This document shows positions 7,379-20,375 of a stretch of DNA of 38,992 nt, piece after piece. The stretch is from NCBI GenBank assembly GCA_004295005.1, contig SHNG01000169.1, forward strand, positions 15,409 to 54,400, in the 5' to 3' direction. Position numbers and translations under genes: made by a program. This stretch comes from Gammaproteobacteria bacterium (GTDB lineage: Bacteria > Pseudomonadota > Gammaproteobacteria > Xanthomonadales > Rhodanobacteraceae). Below the pieces are notes generated by a model. The model was not told the DNA's origin. It saw nothing but the letters and a program-made list of their open reading frames with translations, and did no database searches. How positions within the stretch are numbered: position 1 is the stretch's first letter; each line of letters begins with the position of its first letter.

Positions 7379-7438
7379 GTCGCGAGCAAGTTCGCTCCCA
7401 CAAAATCATGCAATGGTGGGAGCGGGCTTGCTCGCGAC
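7379..7438. repeat. REP-type inverted repeat
   Basis: Arms 7379-7401 and 7416-7438 form a 23-bp stem with two G-T pairs and a 14-base loop. The arm GTGGGAGCGGGCTTGCTCGC closely matches REP sequences known from Pseudomonas and related bacteria. It sits between folE and the czc operon, where REP elements often act as mRNA stabilisers or transcription-end structures. REP elements are usually moved by RAYT transposases, but no such gene is in the window. Confidence 0.8.
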
Positions 7439-7499
7439 AATACCTGTTCAGACCTTACTTGGGAAGCGACTGCAATAGTGTTGCGTTGCGCGCATTCGT

Positions 7500-7505
7500 T
7501 AGAAT
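7500..7505 (+). promoter_or_regulatory. Putative -10 box for the czc operon (leaderless start)
   Basis: TAGAAT within CGTTAGAATGCC, ending seven bases before the ATG at 7513. It is nearly the same sequence and spacing as the box before copL. No clear -35 box is present at normal spacing. Confidence 0.45.
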
Positions 7506-7512
7506 GCCGCGC

Positions 7513-7896
7513 ATGCTTTCCCGCTGGAACCGCCGCTGCCGCTCCTGGCGCACGCTCATTGCCGTGCTGCTTGCACTCGCCTTTGTCTGGCAGCCGATCG
7601 TGCTGATGGCGACCGAGGCTCACGCTTCGGATCACCTGCTGCAAACCGGGCACTCCCATGACGGCGATTTCGCCACGGGAACCATCCCCGACGATGAACG
7701 GCGTTCTGCCGATAGCAGCGAGCGTCTGCACGAGCTCTTGCACCAGGCGCAATGCTGCACCAGCTTGTTGGTCATCCCCTCCTCCGACCTGTTGCTCGCC
7801 GCCCCGATCAGTACGAATGCGGTGCCCGAGTTGATCGACTCCGCGTTTGCCACGCGCAGCTGCGGCGAACTCCTGCGACCTCCACGAAACGCCTGA
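7513..7896 (+). CDS. Small exported His/Cys-containing protein heading the czc operon (CzcI-like position)
   Basis: Protein of 127 aa from the ATG at 7513. An in-frame ATG at 7504 overlaps the likely -10 box and is less probable. A signal peptide covers about residues 1-36 (hydrophobic core LIAVLLALAFVW, end AHA). The mature part has GHSHDGDF, HELLHQ and a CC pair. I do not recognise a named family with certainty. A small periplasmic protein at this place in czc operons (CzcI in Cupriavidus) is linked to control of the operon. A similar role here is inferred from position and composition. Confidence 0.6.
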   Translation: MLSRWNRRCRSWRTLIAVLLALAFVWQPIVLMATEAHASDHLLQTGHSHDGDFATGTIPDDERRSADSSERLHELLHQAQCCTSLLVIPSSDLLLAAPISTNAVPELIDSAFATRSCGELLRPPRNA

Positions 7897-7948
7897 GGCC
7901 ACCGACCACAGGTCGGATCTCCTGTCATCGTTTCCCGGAGGAATTTCC

Positions 7949-9225
7949 ATGTCCACGTTGTACGCGGCACTTGCCGCTGCGCTGTTGTGTCTGTGCGCGC
8001 ATGCCAATGCGCAGCCAGCAGCAGCGCTGACCCTGGATGACGCCATTGCCCGCGTCGCCGATACACACCCCGATCTGCGCCTGATCGATTCACGTGCAAG
8101 GGTTCTCGATGCCGAGAAGGATCTGGCAAGCCTGCGCCCGGCACTGATTGCCGGCGCGAGTATCGAAAACGCATTGGGCAGCGGCGACTCGCGTGGATTC
8201 AAGGAGGCCGAACTCAGCCTGAGCCTGGCATCGGTACTTGAACGCGGAGGCAAGCTGGACGCGCGCCGCGTGCTGGCGCAAACCCGCATCGACGCGCTCG
8301 CCATGGAGCGCGAGACACGCCGTCTCGACCTGCTCGCCGAAGTGGCACGACGCTACCTTGCTGTCATCGCCGCGCAACGCCATGCGCAAATCGCGCAAGC
8401 CGACATCGATCAGCGCCAGCGCACGGTCGCGGCTGCCCGTCAGCGACTCAAGGCTGGAGCCTCACCGGAGTCCGTTGTGCTGACTGCCGAAGCAGCCTTG
8501 GCGCATGCCGAACTTGATCAAGCCCGTGCCGGGCAGCAGACCCATGCCGCTCGGCAGTACCTTGCCGCGCTCTGGGGCGAACGTGATCCGCATTTCACAG
8601 TGGCATCTGCCGACCCGACGGCGCTCCCGGACATCGATTCGGCTTCCACACTTTCCGATCTGTTGCAGCGGACGCCCGAGCTGACTCATTTCGCCGGAGA
8701 ACGGCGCGTCCGTGAGGCACGCCTTCAACTGGCGCGTTCCAATGCCTCGGCAGACTTGAGCTGGCAATTGGGCATACGCAGATTGCAGGCCACCGATGAC
8801 GTGGGCCTCATTGCCAGCCTGTCGTTGCCGCTTGGCGCGCGACATCGTGCACAGCCGGAAATCCAGGCGGCGGCGGCCGAACTTTCCCTGCTCGAAATCG
8901 AGCGCGAGGCCAAGGACATGTCCTTGTACTCGACCTTGATCGAAGCGCATGGCCGCTACCTCGGTGCCCAACTGGAGGTGAATCGCCTGCGTGATGAGGT
9001 CCTGCCCAAACTGGATCAGGCCGAACGTGCCGCCGAACGAGCCTACCGCGCAGGCGCCATCAGCTATCTGGAATGGGCACAGGTGCAGTCCGAATGCATC
9101 AGCACCCGCAGGCAGCGGCTTGAAGTTGCGCTGGATGCCCAACGCGCACTGATTGAAATCCAACGACTCACGGGACAGGCGTTCATCGCTGCCCCGACGG
9201 CTACCACTGCACAAGGAATCTCCCC

Positions 9226-9229
<4 letters not shown>
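7949..9229 (+). CDS. czcC: Outer-membrane efflux channel protein (TolC family, CzcC-like)
   Basis: Outer-membrane channel of a tripartite heavy-metal efflux pump, 426 aa. The start ATG at 7949 has GGAGG seven bases upstream, and a signal peptide of about 22 residues follows (end ANA). Long coiled-coil helices typical of TolC-family proteins run from LTLDDAIARVADTHPDLRL to the second repeat ending QRALIEIQRLTGQ. Its stop overlaps the czcB start (ATGA). With czcB and czcA it would form a pump spanning both membranes. Confidence 0.88.
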
Positions 9230-13666
<4,437 letters not shown>

Positions 13667-13702
13667 GCACCGCCAACGATGCCACGCCAAGCGGCGAAGG
13701 AA

Positions 13703-14917
13703 TCAGCCCTTGAATCGCGAGAGTACGAGGCTGCCGTTGGTCCCACCAAAGCCGAAGCTGTTGCTCAGCACCGTGTTCACTTCGGCGTTGCGGCTTTCGC
13801 GCAGGATCGGGTAGTTCGCACAGGCAGGATCGAGTTCCGTGATGTTGGCCGAACCGGCGAGGAATCCGTTCTGCATCATCAGCAGGCAATAGATCGCCTC
13901 GTGCACGCTGGCCGCGCCCAGCGAATGGCCGGACAGCGCCTTGGTCGATGACAAGGGCGGCATGGCATCGCCAAAAACGCTGCGCAGGGATTCAAGTTCC
14001 GTGACATCACCGAGCGGTGTCGAAGTGCCGTGGGTGTTGATGTAGTCAATCGGTGTTTTCACGCCGTTCATCGCCATCCGCATGCAACGCACGGCGCCTT
14101 CACCGGAAGGCGCAACCATGTCCACGCCGTCGGAAGTCACGCCATAACCGATCAACTCGGCATGGATGCGTGCACCACGCGCCTGTGCATGCTCGAGTGA
14201 TTCCAGCACCAGCATGCCGCCACCACCGGCAATGACGAAGCCGTCACGCGTGGCATCGTACGGACGCGATGCGCTGGCCGGGGTGTCGTTGTGGTGGGTG
14301 CTGAGGGCGCCCATGGCGTCGAATTGTGAAGTCATGCCCCAGTGCACTTCCTCACCGCCACCGGCAAACATCAGGTCCTGGGCGCCATGCCGGATGAGAT
14401 CTGCGGCGGCACCGATGCAGTGCGCCGAAGTGGCGCAGGCTGCGGCAATCGAATAGCTCAAGCCACGGATGCCATAGGCGGTGGCCAAAGCGGCGGATAC
14501 CGTTGAGCACATGGTCCGCGGCACCATGTACGGCCCGACCTTGCGCACACCCTTGTTGCGCAGCAAGTCACCGGTTTCTATCTGCCATTGCGGTGAACCG
14601 CCGCCGGAACCGGCGATCAGGCCGCTGCGCTCGTGGCTGACCTGCGCTTGTTCGAGCCCGGCGTCGGCAATGGCATCGCGCATGGCCACGTGCGCATAGG
14701 CGGCGGCATCGCCCATGAAGCGCTTCTGCTTGCGTTCAATCTGTGCTTCGAGGTCAATTTCGGGCACGCCGGCCACCTGACTGCGCAGGCCTAGTTCGGC
14801 GTACTCGGCAATATGGCGAATGCCGCTGCGTCCTTCGCGCAAGGCGACGGACACACTGGCTTGATCATTGCCCAGGCAGGAAACGATGCCCATGCCGGTG
14901 ATGACGACACGACGCAT
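13703..14917 (-). CDS. fabB: 3-oxoacyl-ACP synthase I (FabB)
   Basis: Condensing enzyme of type II fatty acid synthesis, 404 aa, needed for elongation of unsaturated acyl chains. The Cys-His-His triad is present: C161 in AAACATS, H296 in [11 protein letters not shown] and H331 in SGHSLGAA. The glycine-rich end NSFGFGGTN is also there. Its start is two bases after the fabA stop, so the pair is one operon. It converges with czcA across 36 bases. Confidence 0.95.
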   Translation of the reverse strand: MRRVVITGMGIVSCLGNDQASVSVALREGRSGIRHIAEYAELGLRSQVAGVPEIDLEAQIERKQKRFMGDAAAYAHVAMRDAIADAGLEQAQVSHERSGLIAGSGGGSPQWQIETGDLLRNKGVRKVGPYMVPRTMCSTVSAALATAYGIRGLSYSIAAACATSAHCIGAAADLIRHGAQDLMFAGGGEEVHWGMTSQFDAMGALSTHHNDTPASASRPYDATRDGFVIAGGGGMLVLESLEHAQARGARIHAELIGYGVTSDGVDMVAPSGEGAVRCMRMAMNGVKTPIDYINTHGTSTPLGDVTELESLRSVFGDAMPPLSSTKALSGHSLGAASVHEAIYCLLMMQNGFLAGSANITELDPACANYPILRESRNAEVNTVLSNSFGFGGTNGSLVLSRFKG

Positions 14918-14919
14918 GC

Positions 14920-15435
14920 TTAAAACCCCTGGGTGGAGGTGAACAGGCCCACGCGCAAGTCTTCGGCGACGTAGATCTCGCGTCCATCAACGAGCATGCG
15001 CCCATCGGCGATCACCATCGCCAATTTGCCTCGGATGACGCGGCGGATATCGACCTCGTAGCGAACCAGTTTGGCATCGGGCAACACCTGGCCGGAAAAC
15101 TTCACCTTGCCGACCCCGAGCGCACGTCCACGCCCGGGTTCGCCCAGCCATGGCAGATAGAAACCGGTGAGTTGCCACAAGGCATCCAGGCCAAGACAAC
15201 CCGGCATCACCGGGTCACTCTCGAAATGACAGGCGAAGAACCAGAGCTCCGGTTTCACGTCCAATTCGGCATGGATTTCACCCTTGCCGAACTTGCCACC
15301 TTGGTCGGATATGTGCGGAATGCGATCAAACATGAGCATCGGCGGCAATGGCAGGCGCGCATTGCCGGGTCCGAACATCTCACCGCGGCCGCAGGCGATG
15401 AGCTGCTCGTAGTCAAACGAGTTGGGTCGGGTCAT
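14920..15435 (-). CDS. fabA: 3-hydroxyacyl-[ACP] dehydratase/isomerase (FabA)
   Basis: Bifunctional dehydratase/isomerase that introduces the cis double bond at the C10 stage of fatty acid synthesis. Length is 171 aa, as in E. coli. Catalytic residues are H70 ([14 protein letters not shown]) and D84 (GLDALWQ), at the same positions as in E. coli FabA. The ATG at 15435 aligns with known FabA starts, although the bases before it are C-rich and show no Shine-Dalgarno. The frame upstream to 15549 is not supported by homology. Confidence 0.94.
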   Translation of the reverse strand: MTRPNSFDYEQLIACGRGEMFGPGNARLPLPPMLMFDRIPHISDQGGKFGKGEIHAELDVKPELWFFACHFESDPVMPGCLGLDALWQLTGFYLPWLGEPGRGRALGVGKVKFSGQVLPDAKLVRYEVDIRRVIRGKLAMVIADGRMLVDGREIYVAEDLRVGLFTSTQGF

Positions 15436-15556
15436 CTGGGGAGGGGAAGCAAGCGAGTCCGGCAGGGAGTTTAACCCGGATGCCCTGTAAACGGCGCGCA
15501 GCCGCGACGCCATGCGCTGATCTGGCATGCGGCCGGCCCAGACAGCCAAAGGCGGT

Positions 15557-15562
15557 TATGCT
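15557..15562 (+). promoter_or_regulatory. Putative -10 box before the PDZ lipoprotein (leaderless start)
   Basis: TATGCT in GGTTATGCTCGCGGCATG, six bases before the ATG. The spacing puts the transcription start at the start codon. Confidence 0.4.
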
Positions 15563-15568
15563 CGCGGC

Positions 15569-16306
15569 ATGAAAACCACGCTACGTTCGCTACCGTATGT
15601 TGGAACCCTCTGTCTGTTGCTGGGCGCCTGTGGATCGGTAACGACCCGTCTCGAACCAGCCGTCGAAACACCGGCGGCGACGCCTGCGCCCTCAATCGAC
15701 CCACACTACCAGCCGGTCATAGATCGCGATGCCGCCTATATCGACTCGCTGCGCGCAGCGCCGGCACCGGCCGAACCGCAGGTCATCGAAGGCAAGTCGG
15801 AGCTCGGCGACCGCCTTGAACTGTCCGCCAATGGCTACGTGAACATCGGCAACGGCCGCTACCCCACGGCAAGCAATGAATCGCTGGAAGCCGCCATTGC
15901 GCTGGGCAAGCATGTTGGCGCCGAGCGTGTGCTGATCTATCGGCAGGTTTCCGACACAGGAGCCGAAACGCGCTCCCTGCTGGCCGCCTACTACGTGAAA
16001 TTCCGCCTGTTGTTCGGTGCCACGTTTCGCGATCTCACGACCCGCGAGCGCGAATCCCTCGGCTTGGACGGTGGTGTGCGCATCGGCGGCGTGATCGGTG
16101 ATTCACCTGCTTCGCAGGCCAACCTGTTGCCGGATGACCTCGTGTTGTCCTTGAACGGCACGCCCATCAGCAGTCGCGGCCAGTTCCAGGAATTGCTCAA
16201 GGCCAACGCCGGCAAGACCATCAGCTTGCGTGTATTGCGAGGAACCACCCGCATCCCTCGCGTGGTCAGGCTGGGTGAGTTGCCGCCAACGGCCAAGCCG
16301 GAGTGA
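15569..16306 (+). CDS. PDZ-domain lipoprotein of unknown function
   Basis: Protein of 245 aa with a lipobox LGAC (C21), followed by a Pro/Ala-rich linker. A central region with NIGNGRYPTASNESLEAAIALGKHVGAERVLIYRQV looks like an alpha/beta domain. A C-terminal PDZ domain (about residues 165-240) has the carboxylate-binding loop GVRIGGVIGDSPA and the core LLPDDLVLSLNGTPI. No protease domain is visible, so it is probably a periplasmic binding or scaffold protein. It stands alone between fabAB and lpxK. Start ATG at 15569 follows a -10-like box directly. Confidence 0.75.
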   Translation: MKTTLRSLPYVGTLCLLLGACGSVTTRLEPAVETPAATPAPSIDPHYQPVIDRDAAYIDSLRAAPAPAEPQVIEGKSELGDRLELSANGYVNIGNGRYPTASNESLEAAIALGKHVGAERVLIYRQVSDTGAETRSLLAAYYVKFRLLFGATFRDLTTRERESLGLDGGVRIGGVIGDSPASQANLLPDDLVLSLNGTPISSRGQFQELLKANAGKTISLRVLRGTTRIPRVVRLGELPPTAKPE

Positions 16307-16400
16307 TCCGCTCGACCCGGGGCGACAGCCGAACAAGCCCGGCACTGCACGCGGAGCACGTTTCGCCTTGCGGCAGACAAGGCAATTGCGGGTCGGTTTC

Positions 16401-17396
16401 TCAGTGCCCCGCAATGGCATCGCGGACTTTGCGCAGGCGCGAGTCCAGCGCATCGAGGAAATCCAATGGCAAATCAGCCTGCACGGGCACGAACCAGAGC
16501 CGCGCATCGGTGACAGCGGCCAGTTTGACCGCGTCTTTCTCGGTCATCAGCACGGCGTGGTGGTCATTGAAAGCGAGGTCATCGATGGTCAGCGGATGAT
16601 GATCGGGAAACGCGTGCTCGATGACATCGAGTCCCTCCTGTCGCAAGTGAGCGAAGAAGCGCTGTGGATTGCCGATGCCGGCGACCGCATGCACGGGATG
16701 TCCGCGGAATGCCGACAGCGGCCGGGAATCCCGCAGTTGTTCGAGGCTCACCGCATGATCGCCGCCCAGGTGCATCGGGATCTCGTTGCGCCCCGCCCCA
16801 TTACCGTTGCACACCACGAAATCCACGCGAGCCAGGCGCCCGGGCGACTCTCTCAGCGGCCCGGCCGGAAGCAAGCGGCCGTTGCCAAGGCGCCTTGCTC
16901 CATCGACCACGCAGATTTCCAGATCACGTCCGAGCCCCGGGTTCTGCAATCCGTCATCGGCAATGATCACATCCACTCCGATCGCAGGCAGCAACGAAGC
17001 TGCACGGTCACGACGTCGCCCGATGGCCACCGGTACGCCGCGGCGATGCATCAGGCAGGGTTCATCGCCGACCCGATCCGGGGTGGCGGTCTCATCGAGC
17101 AGCAGAGGCCCGCGCTCACTGCCGCCATGACCGCGACTGACCACGCCCGGATTCCATCCGCGCTCGCGCAGGAATTCGACCAGGGCCAGCGCCAGCGGCG
17201 TCTTGCCGGTGCCACCGACGCTGACATTGCCGACCACCACAAGCGGAACGGGAATGCGCGTCGGGCGCAGAAGGCCCATTCGATACGGCAATGCGCGCAA
17301 GCAAACCAGCAGGCGATAGAGCGGCACCAGTGCGCGCATCCACAGCGGCGGTGGCTGGCCGCTGTACCAGATCCGCTCGACCGAGGATGTGCTCAC
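16401..17396 (-). CDS. lpxK: Tetraacyldisaccharide 4'-kinase (LpxK)
   Basis: Inner-membrane kinase that phosphorylates the 4' position of the lipid A precursor, 331 aa. It starts at a GTG (17396) that overlaps the msbA stop as GTGA. The frame is open further upstream but lies inside msbA in another frame. Walker A is GNVSVGGTGKT (GGTGKT at 61-66). IIADDGLQNPGLGRDLEICVVD and LMTEKDAVK are family motifs. It is the last gene of the long minus-strand block. The kdsB gene that often follows lpxK in related bacteria is absent here. Confidence 0.93.
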   Translation of the reverse strand: MSTSSVERIWYSGQPPPLWMRALVPLYRLLVCLRALPYRMGLLRPTRIPVPLVVVGNVSVGGTGKTPLALALVEFLRERGWNPGVVSRGHGGSERGPLLLDETATPDRVGDEPCLMHRRGVPVAIGRRRDRAASLLPAIGVDVIIADDGLQNPGLGRDLEICVVDGARRLGNGRLLPAGPLRESPGRLARVDFVVCNGNGAGRNEIPMHLGGDHAVSLEQLRDSRPLSAFRGHPVHAVAGIGNPQRFFAHLRQEGLDVIEHAFPDHHPLTIDDLAFNDHHAVLMTEKDAVKLAAVTDARLWFVPVQADLPLDFLDALDSRLRKVRDAIAGH

Positions 17397-19198
17397 GCGC
17401 TGGCCGGGCTGGCCGCCACGTCCTCGCTGAACTGGACGCGATGCAAGGCCGCATAATGGCCATCCAGTGCCAGCAGCTCCCGGTGCGTGCCGCGTTCGAC
17501 GATGCGGCCCGCATCCATCACCACGATCTGGTCGGCGTGCTCGATGGTGGACAGGCGATGGGCAATGACCAGCACCGTGCGATTCTGCAACAAGCGTCCC
17601 AGCGCATCCTGAATGAGGCGTTCGGATTCGGTATCCAGCGCGCTGGTTGCCTCGTCCAGAATCAGTAGCGGTGCGTTCTTGAGCAAGGCACGCGCGATGG
17701 CGATGCGCTGGCGCTGGCCTCCCGAGAGCAAGGTGCCACCCTCGCCGGTCTGGCTGGCAAGGCCTTCCGGCAACTGGCGGATGAACTCCATGGCATTGGC
17801 AGCATCGGCAGCCGCTTCGATCTGCTGCTCGGTCGCGCCGGCCAGCCCGCCAAAGGCAATGTTGTGGGCAATGCTGTCGTTGAACAGCACCACCTGTTGC
17901 CCGACCCAGGCTATCTGGCTGCGCAGGCTGCGCAGCGTCCACTCTTGCAGCGGCACGCCATCGAGCAGGATGCTGCCGGAATCCGGTTCGTAAAAGCGCG
18001 GTATCAAGCTGGCCAGCGAGGATTTTCCGCTGCCGGAACGACCCACCAGTGCGGTGACTGTGCCTGGCGCACAGTGCAGGCTGACGCCATCCAGCGCCGC
18101 CCTGGCCTGACCCGGATAGTGCAGCACGACCTCGCGCAGTTCGAGCTCACCGCGGCAATGCGTGGCCTCGTGACTGCCAGTGTCGGTTTCACCGGGCATG
18201 TCGATGATGTGGAACAGGTCGGCCGCCGCCGCCACGCCGCGTTGCATCATGGCCTGCACCGAGGTGAGCCGCTTGAGCGAGGGCAGCATGGTGAGCATGG
18301 CAGTGATCAGCGACATGAACGCACCCGGCGACATGGTGGTGATCATCGATGGACGCGTCGCGAAAAAAATCACCAACGCCAGGGCACAGGCGGCCACCAC
18401 CTGCACAACCGATGTCGACATGGCGTTGGTCGCGGCGATCTTCAGATTGAGTTTGCGATTGCGCTCGTTGATTTCGTTGAAGCGTTCGCGTTCCGCAGCC
18501 TGCCCCTGGTAGACCTTGACCACGCGCTGGCCGCTGACCGCTTCATCGACAACGCCGGTCACCGAGCCAACCGAACGCTGGATCTTGCCGCTGATGCGCC
18601 GGTAGCGCCGACCAACCGCCCACGCCACCAGGGCGATCAATGGCGCCATGACAAACAGCAGCAAGGTCAGGCGCGCGCTGAAGTACAGCATCACCGCGAT
18701 CATGCCGATCACGGTGAGGCTGTCCAGCACCATCACCTTGATGGCATTGGTGCTCGCGTGGGCGACCTGTTCCACGGTGTAGGTCAGGCGCGAGATCATC
18801 TGCCCGGACGGTTCGTGGTCGTAGTGCCGCGTCGGCAGCAACAGGTAGCGAGAAAAGACTTCGCCGCGCAGGGTCTCGACCACATTGCGACCAATCCGCG
18901 CCAGGCCGTAGTCGGCAAGGAACGTTGCCACTCCGCGTATCAGGAACAGTCCGACGATAAGCAGCGGCATCCAGAAGATGGTTTGCGGATTGCGCTCGAT
19001 GAACAGGGTATCCAGCATGGGCTGGATCAGGCGCACGAAAACGGCGGCAACCGCGGCATCAAAGACCATGCCGAACAGGCCGGCCAGCGCCCACCATGGA
19101 TGTCGTGCGGCATAGCCGAGCAAGCGTCGATAGGTGGCCAGCGCGCCGACGTCCGCCACGCGCTGCCTGGCATGGGCGCTGTCCGCTGGCGTCTTCAC
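17393..19198 (-). CDS. msbA: Lipid A export ABC transporter MsbA
   Basis: Half-transporter of 601 aa that flips lipid A-core to the periplasmic leaflet. Six membrane helices lie in the first 330 residues. The ATPase domain follows, with Walker A GRSGSGKSS, signature LSGGQRQR, Walker B LLILDEATSALD and the H-loop VIAHRLST. It starts at a GTG (19198) overlapping the exbD stop as GTGA. Coupling to exbD upstream and lpxK downstream is the standard arrangement. Confidence 0.93.
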   Translation of the reverse strand: MKTPADSAHARQRVADVGALATYRRLLGYAARHPWWALAGLFGMVFDAAVAAVFVRLIQPMLDTLFIERNPQTIFWMPLLIVGLFLIRGVATFLADYGLARIGRNVVETLRGEVFSRYLLLPTRHYDHEPSGQMISRLTYTVEQVAHASTNAIKVMVLDSLTVIGMIAVMLYFSARLTLLLFVMAPLIALVAWAVGRRYRRISGKIQRSVGSVTGVVDEAVSGQRVVKVYQGQAAERERFNEINERNRKLNLKIAATNAMSTSVVQVVAACALALVIFFATRPSMITTMSPGAFMSLITAMLTMLPSLKRLTSVQAMMQRGVAAAADLFHIIDMPGETDTGSHEATHCRGELELREVVLHYPGQARAALDGVSLHCAPGTVTALVGRSGSGKSSLASLIPRFYEPDSGSILLDGVPLQEWTLRSLRSQIAWVGQQVVLFNDSIAHNIAFGGLAGATEQQIEAAADAANAMEFIRQLPEGLASQTGEGGTLLSGGQRQRIAIARALLKNAPLLILDEATSALDTESERLIQDALGRLLQNRTVLVIAHRLSTIEHADQIVVMDAGRIVERGTHRELLALDGHYAALHRVQFSEDVAASPASA

Positions 19199-19623
19199 CG
19201 CGGTTCAGGCGCCTTGCTGGGCATGGTGGCCAGACTCAAACGATCAAAACCCAATTGACCCAACGCATCCATGGCCGTGATCACGGCCTGGTGCTGGGTG
19301 CGCGCATCAGCTCGCAGCACCACCGGTCGTGCACGGTCGTCTCCGGCTACGCGGACAATCGCGTCCTTGAGGGTTTCCACGCCCGGATTGAGCACTTCAT
19401 TGTTGTCGATGTAGAAACGCCCCTCGGCATCGACCAGCAGCACCAGGGCCTGGTCGTCGCGCGACTGCTCGCTGCTGGAGGCCTCCGGCAGGGTGACCTT
19501 CATGCTCGAATGTTGCACAAAGGTCGTGGTCATGACGAAAAACATGAGCAGGGTCAGCATCACATCGATCAGCGAGATCACGTTGATCTCGAAATCCTCT
19601 TCGCGTCTGCCGGCAATGCGCAT
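19195..19623 (-). CDS. exbD: Biopolymer transporter ExbD/TolR family
   Basis: Protein of 142 aa with one N-terminal membrane helix (NVISLIDVMLTLLMFFVMTTTF) carrying the conserved Asp, and a periplasmic domain. Forms a proton-driven motor with ExbB. It lies three bases after the exbB stop and overlaps msbA. The genes are in the lipid A export operon rather than next to tonB or tolAB, so the partner they energise is not shown by context. Confidence 0.9.
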   Translation of the reverse strand: MRIAGRREEDFEINVISLIDVMLTLLMFFVMTTTFVQHSSMKVTLPEASSSEQSRDDQALVLLVDAEGRFYIDNNEVLNPGVETLKDAIVRVAGDDRARPVVLRADARTQHQAVITAMDALGQLGFDRLSLATMPSKAPEPR

Positions 19624-19626
19624 CGA

Positions 19627-20259
19627 TCAACCTGCCACGCGCTGCGCCGGGGTCTCTGCCGCGAAACTCAGTTCATCGGTGAGGGCGATGACCTGCTTTT
19701 CCATATCGATCACCAGCTCATTCACCTTGCCGCGGAAGTAGCGGTGGAAGAAATAAGCGGGAATCGCCACGCACAGGCCGCTGGCGGTGCACACCAGGGC
19801 CTCGCCGATGCCGCCGGCCATCTTCAGTGGATCGCCGACACCGCTGACCATGACGGCAAAGAACATGCTGATCATGCCGAACACGGTACCGAGCAGGCCG
19901 AGCAGCGGGGAAATCAGGGCAATGGTGCCGAGCGTGTTGAGGAAACGCTCGAGCTGGTGAACCACATGGCGACCGGTATCCTCGACGCGCTCCTTGATGA
20001 CCTCGCGGGGACGGTTGCGCACCATCAGCGCTGCCGCCAGCAATTCGCCCAAGGGCGAAGTTTCGCGGAGCGCGTCGATATGCTTGGGATCCAGCTTGCG
20101 CGTGCGTGCCCAGCTCAGCACTTGCTGGCCAAGCTCGGGTGGAATCACTGCCTTGCGCCGCAAACTCCAGAATCGCTCCAGGATGATCGCCAGCGCGACC
20201 GCGGAGCAGATCAGGATGGGGATCATTGCTGGACCACCAGCCATTAGGATTTCAAGCAC
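19627..20259 (-). CDS. exbB: MotA/TolQ/ExbB proton channel family protein
   Basis: Proton channel protein of 210 aa. The start is a GTG at 20259 with AAGGAG nine bases upstream. The frame extends to 20394 but lacks a better start. Membrane helices are at the N-terminus (MIPILICSAVALAIILE) and in the middle (LGTIALISPLLGLLGTVFGMI and the following helix GIGEALVCTASGLCVAIPAY). It precedes exbD directly. A gap of 116 bases after comEC may hold an internal promoter for the exbB-exbD-msbA-lpxK part. Confidence 0.88.
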   Translation of the reverse strand: MLEILMAGGPAMIPILICSAVALAIILERFWSLRRKAVIPPELGQQVLSWARTRKLDPKHIDALRETSPLGELLAAALMVRNRPREVIKERVEDTGRHVVHQLERFLNTLGTIALISPLLGLLGTVFGMISMFFAVMVSGVGDPLKMAGGIGEALVCTASGLCVAIPAYFFHRYFRGKVNELVIDMEKQVIALTDELSFAAETPAQRVAG

Positions 20260-20375
20260 TTGCAGAAACTCCTTCAAGTATTTTGTTGCATGAATTGCGC
20301 CCGTCAAGGAAAGGCGGACGGGCGATGATAGCAGCGAGCCGCGTGCGACTGATCCCCTGCGCCGGCACGATGGCT

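Noticed and set aside
7379-7438. Insertion sequence end or transcription terminator
   Set aside because: No transposase or target duplication, and no T-run. A REP element explains it better.
17397-17942. N-terminal extension of lpxK
   Set aside because: Overlaps the msbA ATPase domain in another frame and has no LpxK similarity. GTG at 17396 is coupled to the msbA stop.
17864-19258. 464-codon plus-strand ORF
   Set aside because: Antisense to msbA, with low-complexity His/Gln-rich composition typical of shadows.
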